The position numbers and the translations under genes were made by a program. This document shows positions 15,588-25,149 of a stretch of DNA of 64,000 bases, in pieces. Below the pieces are notes generated by a model. It was given only the letters and a program-made list of their open reading frames with translations. It was not told the DNA's origin and made no database searches. The DNA comes from Naematelia aurantialba (Eukaryota > Basidiomycota > Tremellomycetes > Tremellales > Naemateliaceae), in NCBI GenBank assembly GCA_021527695.1, contig JAKFAO010000001.1:2418001-2482000 (forward strand), read 5' to 3'. Each line of letters begins with the position of its first letter. Position 1 is the first letter of the stretch.

Positions 15588-15659
15588 GTCTAACCGTCTA
15601 ACCGCATTACCGCCTTACTGCCTAAACTCCTAAACCCCTAACCGTATAGCCGCCTAACC
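15588..15659. repeat. Degenerate 8-bp telomere-like array
   Basis: Nine consecutive 8-mers can be read without gaps: GTCTAACC twice, GCATTACC, GCCTTACT, GCCTAAAC, TCCTAAAC, CCCTAACC, GTATAGCC, GCCTAACC. The consensus GCCTAACC (reverse GGTTAGGC) resembles fungal telomeric repeats containing TTAGG. It abuts the 3' end of the bacterial-type dehydrogenase. Confidence 0.7.
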
Positions 15660-15661
15660 CA

Positions 15662-16396
15662 TCAGATTTGGGCAGACCGCCGTCGACGGCGACCTCGCTG
15701 GCGGTCATGAAGCTGCTGTCCGACGACGCAAGAAAGGCGGCGACCGCTCCGATCTCTGCGGGATCGGCCATGCGATTGAGGGGATTGCGCGATGCGAAGA
15801 CCTTCATGCCTTCCTCGCCTAGCGCTTCCACCGCGAGTTCGGTCGCCGTCGGCCCGGGCGACAGCACGTTTACTCGGATGCCGGTGCCTCTGAGGTCCTC
15901 GGCCCGGGACCGCGCGAGGTTGCGCACGGCGGTCTTGCTCGCGCTGTAGGCGCTGAATGCCGGGGCGCCTGTGGGGCCGGCGCTCGGTCCCGTCAGGATT
16001 ACCGAACCGCCGTGGCCCATGAGAGGAAGCGCCTTCTGGACCGTAAAGGTCGAACCCTTGACGTTGGTGTCCGAACACTTTGTCAAGGTGCTCGACGGTA
16101 ATCTTGTCGAGCGGCACCGGGCTGCCCGCCCCGGCGTTGGCGAAGACGATGTCGAGCGTTCCGCGCTCGGCCTGGACCGCCGCGTAGAGGCGGTCGAGGT
16201 CCGCCAGGTCAGAGACCGAGCCCTTGACCGCGTGGGCACTGGCCCCGAGCTCGGCCACAGCGGCGTCGAGCGCCTCCTGCCGGCGGCCGAAGATGAAGAC
16301 AAAGGCACCCTCCTCGATAAATCGCTTTGCCGCTGCCTTGCCGATGCCAGTCGCGCCGCCGGTGATCACGGCTGTCTTTCCATAGAGTCGGGACAT
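15662..16396 (-). pseudogene. Bacterial-type short-chain dehydrogenase/reductase, frameshifted
   Basis: Intronless NAD(P)-dependent SDR-like gene. The first frame gives MSRLYGKTAVITGGATGIGK (Rossmann TGGxxGIG), FIFGRRQEAL and NAGAG, then breaks near 16071 where TTCGGACACC has one G too many relative to the expected ...VF-DTNVKGSTF. The second frame continues with NVKGSTFTVQKALPL, GGSVILTGPSAG, the catalytic YSASK, IRVNVLSPGPT and VAVDGGL. Near the end a missing base shifts the frame back: the original frame ends AQI-stop at 15662, the shifted one runs on to 15622. AAGGAAGG sits nine bases before the ATG, like a bacterial ribosome-binding site. Every other annotated fungal gene here has introns, so bacterial origin is likely. 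An assembly or read error could mimic the breaks. Confidence 0.8.
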
Positions 16397-16403
16397 GATG
16401 TGC

Positions 16404-16412
16404 CGCCTTCCT
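16404..16412 (-). promoter_or_regulatory. Shine-Dalgarno-like purine run before the dehydrogenase
   Basis: On the minus strand the leader reads AAAGGAAGGCGGCACATC then ATG. The GGAAGG core sits at normal bacterial spacing. It would have no role in a eukaryote, so it is best read as a trace of origin or as chance. Confidence 0.5.
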
Positions 16413-16453
16413 TTGAGTTGTATGGAAGCAAGGAACGTTCACTTGAGGACAGG

Positions 16454-16516
16454 TATCGTCTTATGTGCCTCGAATATCGTCTTATGTGCCTCGAGTATCG
16501 GCTTATGTGCCTCGAG
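16454..16516. repeat. Three 21-bp tandem repeats
   Basis: Units 16454-16474, 16475-16495 and 16496-16516 share TATCGTCTTATGTGCCTCGA with one or two changes (TATCGG in the third). They lie just upstream of the dehydrogenase remnant. Confidence 0.9.
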
Positions 16517-16544
16517 CATCTGCCACATGAGAGTTCCTGAAGAA

Positions 16545-16590
16545 GCGCTTTTGTAAGCATTAGTTTCTGCTTATAAATCTACAAAAGCGC
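16545..16590. repeat. Perfect 11-bp inverted repeat forming a hairpin
   Basis: GCGCTTTTGTA (16545-16555) is the exact reverse complement of TACAAAAGCGC (16580-16590). A nested pair TAAGCA/TGCTTA (16554-16559, 16568-16573) could extend the stem with a bulge. It may be a terminal repeat of a lost element; no transposase was found next to it. Confidence 0.75.
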
Positions 16591-18157
16591 CTGAGTAAGC
16601 TGAAAGAGCTGAGAGAGATTACCACGAAACGTATTCTAAGCTACGTAGTGTATTGGGCACCAGTACTGTATTGGAGCAGATTGCAGGACGTGACAAGCTA
16701 GACAGAGCAGTGTAGGGTCGCCGGGCGAACTTGGATGGTGAGGTCTAATGTAACTAGGGACATGTTGATTCTTGAGCAACGAGAACGTTGCCTCTCCAAG
16801 AACCGTCTTAGATACAGATGGGCGTCTTGTTCTCCAAAGGTTTCGAGTGTCTTTGGAGACTGTCTCACCCTCGGAGGGACTTTTGGAGACACCGTGTGAC
16901 GACGCCTCTACCAATCGGCGGTGGTACCCAGTGACCCTGCTGACGCGGGTGTAGGACGATGCGGAGTCTGGGTTGAATTCATATATGCCACTCGAGACCA
17001 AATCCGCCAGCTCTTCATTTCTACCTCTCTGCTGGAGCCTGACGAAATGGAACGTCTGAGCGCTTCGTACATGGCATGCCATTCCAGAGTACAGCATCTG
17101 GGTATCGGGTTTACAAGCTTATTCGATGAGGTACAAGCTTAAGCCCGAACCGCTCTTCTCGTGAATGTTTATACTGTATTAATATTTATTCTCTCATGAA
17201 GGTTAATACTGTATTAATATTTATTATCTTCATGTTCATCTTTGTTCTAATGTGTAGAGCCGCCCGATGTGGCTCGGTGGATGGAGGACGTGTACCCGCC
17301 AGTGTCGGCCTTGCGCCTGTTGCGGAGGAATCACCCAGTAGACGGAACCAAATACTCCATGAGCCCGCAGACTCGTCAGGTCGTAGAGTTGAGCCTAGAC
17401 CCTTGATGTGCTGCACGCTGTCCACTTTGAGGGATACCCAATGGACCAAGCGAGCCATCGGCCGATCCATGTTTCGCTAGTGTGCGCCACACAGTTGCTC
17501 CCGCGAGTGGTAGCAGCAGCAGTAGGGATCTGGTTCACTAGAGCGCAGTGATGGCATCCGCGTCGTCCCGCCGTCCAAGGCGACCAGTCCCCCTGGTGAT
17601 CGGGACTAACCTCCAGTGCCCCAGAGTCCGCTGCCCTGGCAGTCCCCCTCGCCATGCCCGCATATACACCAAGCCGAACGCTGCGCCTCTGCTCCTCCGG
17701 CCGTCCCTGTTGACATGTGCTTGGCGTTTGGCGTTTCGCAGTTGCGGCCGACGCAGGAACGAATCCGTTGTCAGAGTGCCCCATTGGGCGTTATCAGATA
17801 ACCGAATTCAGAAATTTTTGGTTCTCTAGCCACACGACCGCTGGCCTCTCTCTCTCTGTCCGCCCTCGCACTCTTCAAGCGGGGACCAAGGCCGGACCAG
17901 GGAGTGGCGCAAGGGTCCTTGCCAAAGCTCCGTGGTAATTTTTGTGCATGGCATTCGGGCGAGATGTAGAGAGGATCCATTGGCACGAAAATAAAATATA
18001 AACGCAAAGACGAGGCGAGAATTTCGTCACGATCCCGCTCCAACAGACTATTTACTCAATTCCGCCTCTGGAGATACCTCTGTTGCATCCTCTACGTACT
18101 CTCTTTCCCATTCGTGCGCTCAGAGTGTTCTCGTAGCTGCATAGCGCTGTGCCCACC
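16591..18157. other. Gene-poor 1.6 kb region with AT-rich direct repeat
   Basis: No frame here matches a family or shows splice-supported extension. An AT-rich direct repeat, TACTGTATTAATATTTATT, occurs twice 35 bp apart (17170-17190 and 17206-17225). Base composition is more mixed than in flanking genes. It ends with a CT/TA-rich leader directly before the siderophore transporter start. Possibly a decayed mobile element. Confidence 0.4.
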
Positions 18158-20800
18158 ATGGCCCCGAGCAAGATCTACCCCGATCCCGAGGTCGCTGCCG
18201 AGCTCGAGAAGCAGGGCGACAACGAGACGGTCTTTGGCGACAAGTCGCCCGGTGTGCGGCGTATCGAGGCCATCTCGTCCTGCTTCTCCAGCTGGCACCG
18301 ATGGGTCCTCTACACCGCGATCTTCCTCGTTGCATGTGAGTCGCTCTCCCGTCCTCCACTGGCACGAAGACGCTGACTCGGTGTGCCCAGACTCTTACGG
18401 GTAAGTCTCGAGTCTCCTTGCCTCGGTGCTTGGTCTTCTGCGCGCTTGGTCCTCCACAACGCCTCGAGTAGCCGGAAGCAAGCTTGGTGCTGACTGTTGC
18501 ATCGCAGACTTGACGGGACAGTGCGATACACGTTCCAAAACTACGCGACGGCCGATTTTGGCAATGCCGCGCAGATTTCCACCATTGCTGTCGTGCGTTC
18601 CGTCGTTGCAGCTTCTGCCCAACCGGTCTTCGCCAAGATCTCCGACTACTTTGGCCGCATCTCCATCCTGGTGATTGCCGTCGTCTTCTATGTCATCGGT
18701 GAGCTGAGCCCTCCCTCCCTGCACGCCATTGTCCCTAGAAAGGCCGACTCGACTACATCCCTCTCCTTGGCAGGATCGCATCGTGGAGACTGGCAAGACA
18801 CACGCGCTAATGGTCTGGCAGGAACGATCATCTCGGCGGCCGCGCACAACTTGGGTGCTTTCTCCGGCGGTTCGGTGCTGTATCAATTCGGCTACACGGG
18901 CGTGCAGCGTGAGTCATTGAACCTAACGCCTGCGTGGCCGGGTGCAGCAGCTGAAGAGAGCCAGTCCTCGTCGAGGTCGTCATTGCCGACACCACATCGC
19001 TGCGATCCCGCCTGTTCTTCTCTTACGTCCCAGCCATGCCCTTCATCATCAACGCTTGGGTCTCTGGCAACATTGCCGATGCGGTCATCAACCACTCGAC
19101 CTGGCAGTGGGGTATTGGTGAGCTGCGCCTCGAGGCTACAGAGCATACCTTGGACACGCTGACCAGGGGATTCAGGCATGTGGGCGATCATCTTCCCCGT
19201 GTGCGCCATCCCCATTTTCTACTCGCTCGTGCACGCCGAGTGGCGCGCGGGCAAGCAGGGCCTGTTGGACGAGATCCCCTCGCCGCTGCGGTCGCTCTCT
19301 ACGCGCGCCGTCTGGGTCGACCTCTTCTGGCAGATGGACGTCGTCGGCCTCATCCTCCTCGCTGGGACGTTCATCATGATCCTGCTTCCCTTCACGCTGG
19401 CCGGCGGCGTCGGCGCGACGTGGCGCACCGCCAAGTCCATCGCCCCGCTGGTGATTGGCTTTGTCCTCGTGCTGCCCATGTTCATTGTCTGGGAGCTGAA
19501 ATACGCCCGGCACCCAGTCGTCCCCTTCCGTCTCCTCAAAGACAGGCAGATCCTCGCCGGCCTCGGCATCGCCCTCATGCTCAACACCACCTGGTACACC
19601 CAGGGAGACTACCTCTACACGACTTTGATCGTCTCGTTTGACCTGTGAGCTTGTGTCCCGTTTCCTAGTATATCACCTCCATTCGCTAGTACATCCGGCA
19701 GCGGCGCTGTCTCCCAATGCTCGAACTCGCACCAGACTTTTGTCCCACAGTAGCAATGCTGACTTGCCCAAGGGACATCATCAAAGCCACGCGCACGTCC
19801 TACATCTACTCGTTCGTCTCGGTCGTCATCGGCTGCATCGTTGGCCTCGTCGTCCGCCACGTCCGCTACCTCAAGTGGTTCGTCGTCGCCGGCGCATGCA
19901 CCTTTGTCCTCGCCTTTGGACTCCTCATACGTTACCGAGGCGGCGGGACGGCTGACTACACTGGTATCGTCGCTGCGGAGACTATGCTTGGTATTGGAGG
20001 TACGTCGTCGCCCCGTCCCCGATTCTCCTGTGCTCTGTCTGCCCTGATCATCCGCCGCCTGCCTCTGATTCAGCGGACGTCTTTTCTCCCTTCAGCCCAA
20101 CCCCAGCTGCCTCCCTATCCGCCCTGCGCTCCTTCGGTGCCCGTAGGTCGTCAAGCAACTAATGACCGTAGGCGGTCTCTTGCCGTACTCTACCCAGGCA
20201 CTCGTCCAGTCTGCGGTGCAGCACGAACGCACGGCCGTCATCACCTCGCTCTTCCTTGCCACGTGAGTCTAAGTCTCTCTCTGCTGGATGTGTTGGACGA
20301 TGTCTGCAGTGGGCTGATATGTGTCGCTTTCTAGCTACTCGGTCGGCTCTGCTATTGGCAACACGATCGCCGCTGCCATTTGGACCAACACGATGCCCAA
20401 CCGGCTGATCAGCGACTTGACCAACGCCGGCATCGCCAACGCCACGGCGCTGGCGACCGAGGCCTACTCCAACCCATTCGTCTTCATCGTCGACTACCCC
20501 ATGGGCACGCCCACGCGCGAGGCCGTCAACTCGGCGTACCGTGAGGTCCAGCGGTACCTGTGCATCACGGGCGTGTGCCTCGCGACCGTGCTTGTCGCGC
20601 TCTCGCTGTGTCTCCGTAACCCCCGCCTCGGCGACACCCAGTCCCTAGAGAACGCAGAGGGCTTCCAGGTCCCCACGCTGGCGCACGACGCTGTCAGCCG
20701 ACGCACCGATGCGACGTCGGAGCGCACCGCGGCCGCCGACCACGAGGGCGAAGCCGAGGCCAAGGACGTCAAGGCGTCGCGGCCGCAAGCCGATCTGTGA
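18158..20800 (+). CDS. Siderophore-iron transporter, major facilitator superfamily (SIT1/ARN type)
   Basis: Proton-coupled importer of ferric siderophores, about 623 residues with 12-14 predicted membrane helices. Exons: 18158-18335, 18391-18400, 18508-18698, 18832-18908, 18965-19117, 19176-19644, 19773-19999, 20172-20272, 20335-20800. Family marks: [15 protein letters not shown] after the first helix, KISDYFGRI in the loop between helices 2 and 3, YEF-like [16 protein letters not shown] region, and the C-terminal extracellular loop followed by [21 protein letters not shown]. The second exon is only 10 nt long and encodes the YSYG part of the signature. Substrate (ferrichrome, ferrioxamine or other) cannot be told. 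The hydrophilic C-tail is Asp/Glu/Lys rich and could be a sorting or ubiquitination region. Confidence 0.92.
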
Positions 20801-21158
20801 GAGAGACCGAGCTAGAGATGCTCGCGCTGTGTGTGTGAGGCAGAGATCAATGCAGACATGAAGGATGGCACGCGGAATAGAGGCAGAAGGCGCAGTATAA
20901 TAGTGTGGAGGCGCGTAGAGACATGGGTGAATAGACGTCGTGGCGTATGCAGTCTTGCGCCAGCTCTATCATAGCCAGCCACAGCCATGAGAGTCAAATA
21001 CAGGGTAGGCGAGCCGCCGATCGGAGAATAGATAACCCAGAAACTCTGCGTCCGGGCAACATGTCCGCTGCGAGTGCTATACTGCATCAATATCAATTCA
21101 GACTGCAGTGTCGAGGTCGCCGCAAAGACAGGGCTGCACATCGTGGTCGGGGCGCTGG
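20801..21158. other. Intergenic region between the transporter and the JmjC gene
   Basis: About 360 bases, no supported gene and no GATA-box cluster obvious to the eye, although iron-regulated GATA sites would be expected near the transporter's other end. Confidence 0.4.
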
Positions 21159-22821
21159 ATGACGGAGAGCGCTCTGTCTGGCCTCGACGAGCTGCTACGC
21201 AATGTCCCGTCGCGCCCGTTGCCGACCTACGACGAAATCAACTACGAGACCTTGCTCGTGGGCGTCCCTCGCCAGTCTGATTTCTTGTAGCTCACAAGTG
21301 TAGAGGGACCACCTGCTGCCTAATCGACCTCTGATCCTATCCTCGCGGCACACGGCCGACTGGCCATGCCGACGCGATTGGGCACTACCTGCTTCTCCCG
21401 CCCTACGGTAATCCGCAATCGACTCACACTGTACCACATCAACATCTATCTCTGCTACGTCTAGTGGGACTACAGCTACGTTGCATCGACGTTCCTCGTC
21501 ACCCAACCTGGCCGCGCTCCGGAGATACGCACACCATGTCGTCCCCGTTGCTGATACCTCCCGCCGGCTGTTTTCCGAATTCGAGCGGTCTGACCGTCCC
21601 CTCGGCCAAGTCCTGGATCTCTGGGAGACGGGCCGGGGCCGCACGCTATACGTCAAGGACTGGCACCTCCTCGCCGAGCTAGAGAGGGAAGGTAGAGGCG
21701 TTGCAGAGGTGTACACTGTCCCCGAGGTCTTTGGAGGCGAGTCGCTATCGCTGTCGTCGCTGTTATGCGCGCTCGGGGCTGTGCTCGTGTCTGATCTGGT
21801 CTGTGAGCTGACAGTGCCGAATAGACGACTGGCTGAATCCGCCATACACACCGGGTCCCCGATCCTCCTACCCCCCTTCAACGGCCAGTCCGTCCGGGAC
21901 AGGTCCCTCCGTCTTGGCCGCCGCCCCCGACGACTTCCGATTCGCCTATCTTGGTCCGAAGGGCACTTACACCCCCTTACACCGAGACGTCTACGCCTCG
22001 TACTCGTGGTCCGCGAATATCGTCGGCCGGAAGCTCTGGTGGTTCTTCCCTCCTGGTGAGGCGTTGGACGCAGTGCGCAATGAGCGAGGCGAGCCGATGT
22101 TTGATGTTCGCGAGGTGTGCGGTGGAAGAGTTGGGATTAGGGTGCTGCAGGGTGAAGGGGAGGTTGTGTTTGTCCCGAGTGGGTGGTGGCATCAGGTCAT
22201 CAATGTCGACTTTGTGCGTCCCGTCCTAGAGTCTTCCTCGCCTTTCGTTACCCGGTCGGGTCTCCCTTTCACTTCCCGCTCCTTCCTTTCCCACTCCCAG
22301 GTCTTTCGCCGAACGCGCCAAGCCAGAGAGACATGCCAGGTGCCGGGTGTCAGGCGGGGGTCAATGATCGCGGCTAAAGCACCCTACAGTGCATATCGAT
22401 CAACCACAACTTCTTCGCCTCGCCGGCGCTGCCACGCATCCTCCCGGCGCTCGTGGAGTCCCAGAATCGCGTCGAGGCATCCATCGCCGACGTTCGCGAT
22501 ATGATCCAACAGCGACTTGGGATCGACACGCCCGAGGCCCAGCGCGAATGGGCAGACGAGGTACAGGCTTTGCTCGAGCGGGACCAAGGGTGGAATTGGG
22601 CGGCGTTCCTGCGCATCGTCATTGATAACCTGCAACATCCGGGCTGTGAGGAGAGTTTGCGGCCACCAGCCACGCTCGTCAGGCAGCTGATACGGCCCGT
22701 GTTGGACACTGTACGATCCCGTGGAGAGATGGTCATTCCCGAGGTGCGGTGGCTGGCGCAGGATGTCGAGGGGCTTCTGCTAGCTGTAGATCAAGAGCCA
22801 CAACCAGAGCAGGCCCCGTAG
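21159..22821 (+). CDS. JmjC-domain oxygenase, JMJD4-like
   Basis: Fe(II)/2-oxoglutarate oxygenase of the JMJD4 group (human member hydroxylates a lysine in the release factor eRF1); 431 residues. Exons: 21159-21257, 21304-21407, 21465-21736, 21825-22213, 22390-22821. The layout matches the family: YETLLRDHLLPNRPLIL, then LYVKDWHL, VYTVPEVFGDDWLN, FRFAYLGPKGTYTPLHRDVY, SYSWSANIVGRKLWWFFPPG and GWWHQVINVDFCISINHNFF. Metal ligands would be His211, Asp213 and His281. Intron 3 (21737-21824) begins with GC (GGAG/GCGAGT) and has CTGAC before its acceptor; a GT donor giving the conserved DDWLN join was not found. The segment RGTTATLHRRSSSPN encoded after 21465 is less conserved and its acceptor is less certain. 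Confidence 0.85.
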
Positions 22822-22988
22822 AGGGAGTGATCCCCGCGAGTCGGCGAACCATTGCATTGCATTGCGTTGGTCGTCGGTCATACCCTGCATTCATGCATAC
22901 CCGATCCCTTTCTGCAGCAGCGATAGCATTCGACAACGATTTATGATTTCCCCAAGGCAACAACAACGCTCCCAACAATGACAGGACG

Positions 22989-24027
22989 TCAAGCCACCTT
23001 GGCCTTTTTAGCCTCCACGCCCTCGTCATCCTCCTCGTCATCATCCTCGTCCTCTGCGTCCCGCTCTGAATCGCGGTCCTTGCGCTTCACTCCTTGATCA
23101 GGCGCCCCTTGCCCGGGAACGAACTCGTCGTCGTCGTCGCCTTCCTCTGAGTCTTTGTCCTGGTGGCAAGTCAGCACGCTGTCCAAGGTAGCCTGAGGCA
23201 CAACGGCGATAAGGTGACCAAAAAGTACAAGCTGTAGATGGAGAGAGACAGAGACAGAGAGAGAGACAGAGAGAGAGCAGCCATCATGACGGAAGGCATG
23301 GTACTCGTCACAGCGAGGAGGCACTGCAGATAGAGAAGGTAAAAGAGATAGAGAGAAGCTGTGATGATCGTCCAGCTTACATTGTAGAAGTCCTTCAGGA
23401 TTTGGGCATTCGACTTGCCCTGCTCAGCGCCATCGGCATCGCCTTCCTCGTCTTCCTCCTCGTCTTCTTCCTCGTCGTATTCCTCGTCGTCTTCGTCGGT
23501 GTAGTCTTCCTCGTCATCCCCCTCCAACTGCGTAGTTGTGCCGGGCTACCATCTAGTCAGCCCGGGGACTGTAAGGCAAGCTATCGGAATAGGCCAGGCG
23601 CTCAGAGCCCGATCACCGCGAATTCAACGTAGAGGGGCTGATTGCGGAGGACATGGCAGCAGCGACAGCAGCGTAACGATCCTGCTGATCACCACGACAG
23701 TGAAGCTGCAATCAGGAGATACGAAGAGATTTCAAGAGGTAGACACGCCTCCACGTCCAGGAGGCGCTCCAGCCAGCACAGGAGAAGCAGTTCACCAAGC
23801 CAATCAAAGCAGGTCAGGGGGAATTAAGACTCACAACACCATTCTGGTCCCCAGCCTCGACTTCGTCGTCCTCCTCATCCTCCTCCTGGTCATATTCGTC
23901 CTCATAGACCTCCTCGGCTTCCGAAAGCAGACTGTCAGCGAGAAAGACGGGGTTCCAGCAGCACCGATGGGGGATAGGCTGCGAGCTGGACAAGAGACCC
24001 ACGTTCTTGCTCCTTCGTTGATGCCAT
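22989..24027 (-). CDS. Small very acidic protein, probable nuclear (histone-chaperone-like)
   Basis: A 141-residue protein that is mostly Asp/Glu, with Tyr-containing acidic runs (EEVYEDEYDQEEDEEDDEVE), one ordered-looking segment EQGKSNAQILKDFYN, and a basic C-terminus (VKRKDRD, AKKAKVA) suited to nuclear import. Exons: 24027-24003, 23917-23835, 23527-23381, 23159-22989. Its introns (85, 307 and 221 nt) exceed the coding length; the last contains a long CT/GT microsatellite. The acidic tail plus KRK motif recalls ANP32 or prothymosin-type proteins, but there are no leucine-rich repeats, so I do not name a family. The first acceptor (GGAAG) was chosen over CAG because only it keeps frame and lies at normal distance from the branch. 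Confidence 0.65.
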
Positions 24028-25149
24028 ATTTGATCGCTTGGCCGAGGTTTCTCGCTACAAAGTGTTTGGCTAAATGGGACAAGTGGCCAGGCGTCGGAGC
24101 AGCTCGGTGCAAGGTGCGATAGGCTAATGGAGCAGTCAGACTCTATAATGGTCAGGCCCAATGGATCCTCTCGGCAATACCCCCCCTCTTTGCGTTCCCG
24201 CTCGCGATGTCATAGGGGGGCACAGTGAGAGTCGACGACCGTGGGAAGGTCCTATGCAATGACGTGGCAATATGCAGAACCCTCTCAGGGGGTACCTAAC
24301 CCTATGACGTTCAGATACGGGTGATGTCAAACCCTGTTCGTTTGCCATGTGGTTTTCCCTGACCAGATGAGAGCCGAATTCCCTCATTCTGCCAAAAACC
24401 CACAAGGACCGTGGGACAAACGGATCAACGGAGATCACCCCGATGCCTTGCGCCTGACGTGATGGGGAATATTATAGTAATGCCTCTTTAACCCTCTTGC
24501 GTCCTCCGGCGGGCTGTTTACTGTTTCCCAGAATCTGTAAATAGAATTTTCGAGCGAGCATTTCCTGCGATCGGACTTTTTGATTACTTACCCCAGGTCC
24601 GTTTTTGTAATGAGAGTGCGTGGGAGGTTGTAATCGTCGGAAGCATCGGATTACGATTCGGCAGACCGGCGAATAATGATGGTACAGCCACCGTAAAGGT
24701 GGAAAAACAACGTGGTCACCACGGCGAATGAAGTCATCGTCCTCTTTCCTTCCTTCCTCGTTGCCGAAAGGACAAGGGCTCGTGAAAATCCCTCAACACT
24801 CCTCTGTCGCGTCCTTCTCACTACTTCTCCAGCCCATCAGCAGCTGGGCGCACCCAACACAACTCCCGGCACGCGTATATTCACGCATCCATACCACACA
24901 TCTGTGCGCCAATCCAGCCTTCCACCCGCAAGTCTCACTGCACTGTTTCAATCTCAGTCACGCAGTCACTAGGAGCTATATCTGCATTTAATCAAGCAGC
25001 AGGCTCTTCTCATTCCAGCCATCAGACAGCTGGCCATCCAGTCGAGTCTTGTGTCACTCTCCAGTGTAGCGTCCGGCGAGGTTAGGCGACTGGGGGTGAG
25101 TCGGCAAGCGCCATAGTCCGCATGATATCTGCTAAAAGTTCCAGACAGG
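24028..25149. promoter_or_regulatory. Divergent upstream region of the acidic-protein gene and PMA1
   Basis: About 1.1 kb without a supported gene. It must carry the strong PMA1 promoter and leader. A likely leader intron ends one base before the PMA1 ATG region: donor GGTGAGT at 25096, acceptor CCAGACAG ending 25148. Confidence 0.5.

Noticed and set aside
17186..17784. Overlapping minus-strand frames between 17.2 and 17.8 kb as a gene
   Set aside because: No conserved motif, no consistent splice joins, and composition does not resemble the neighbouring coding exons.
23171..23360. Ser/Leu repeat protein from the CT/GT microsatellite near 23240-23280
   Set aside because: The microsatellite lies in an intron of the acidic-protein gene; the frame continues from the exon only by chance.
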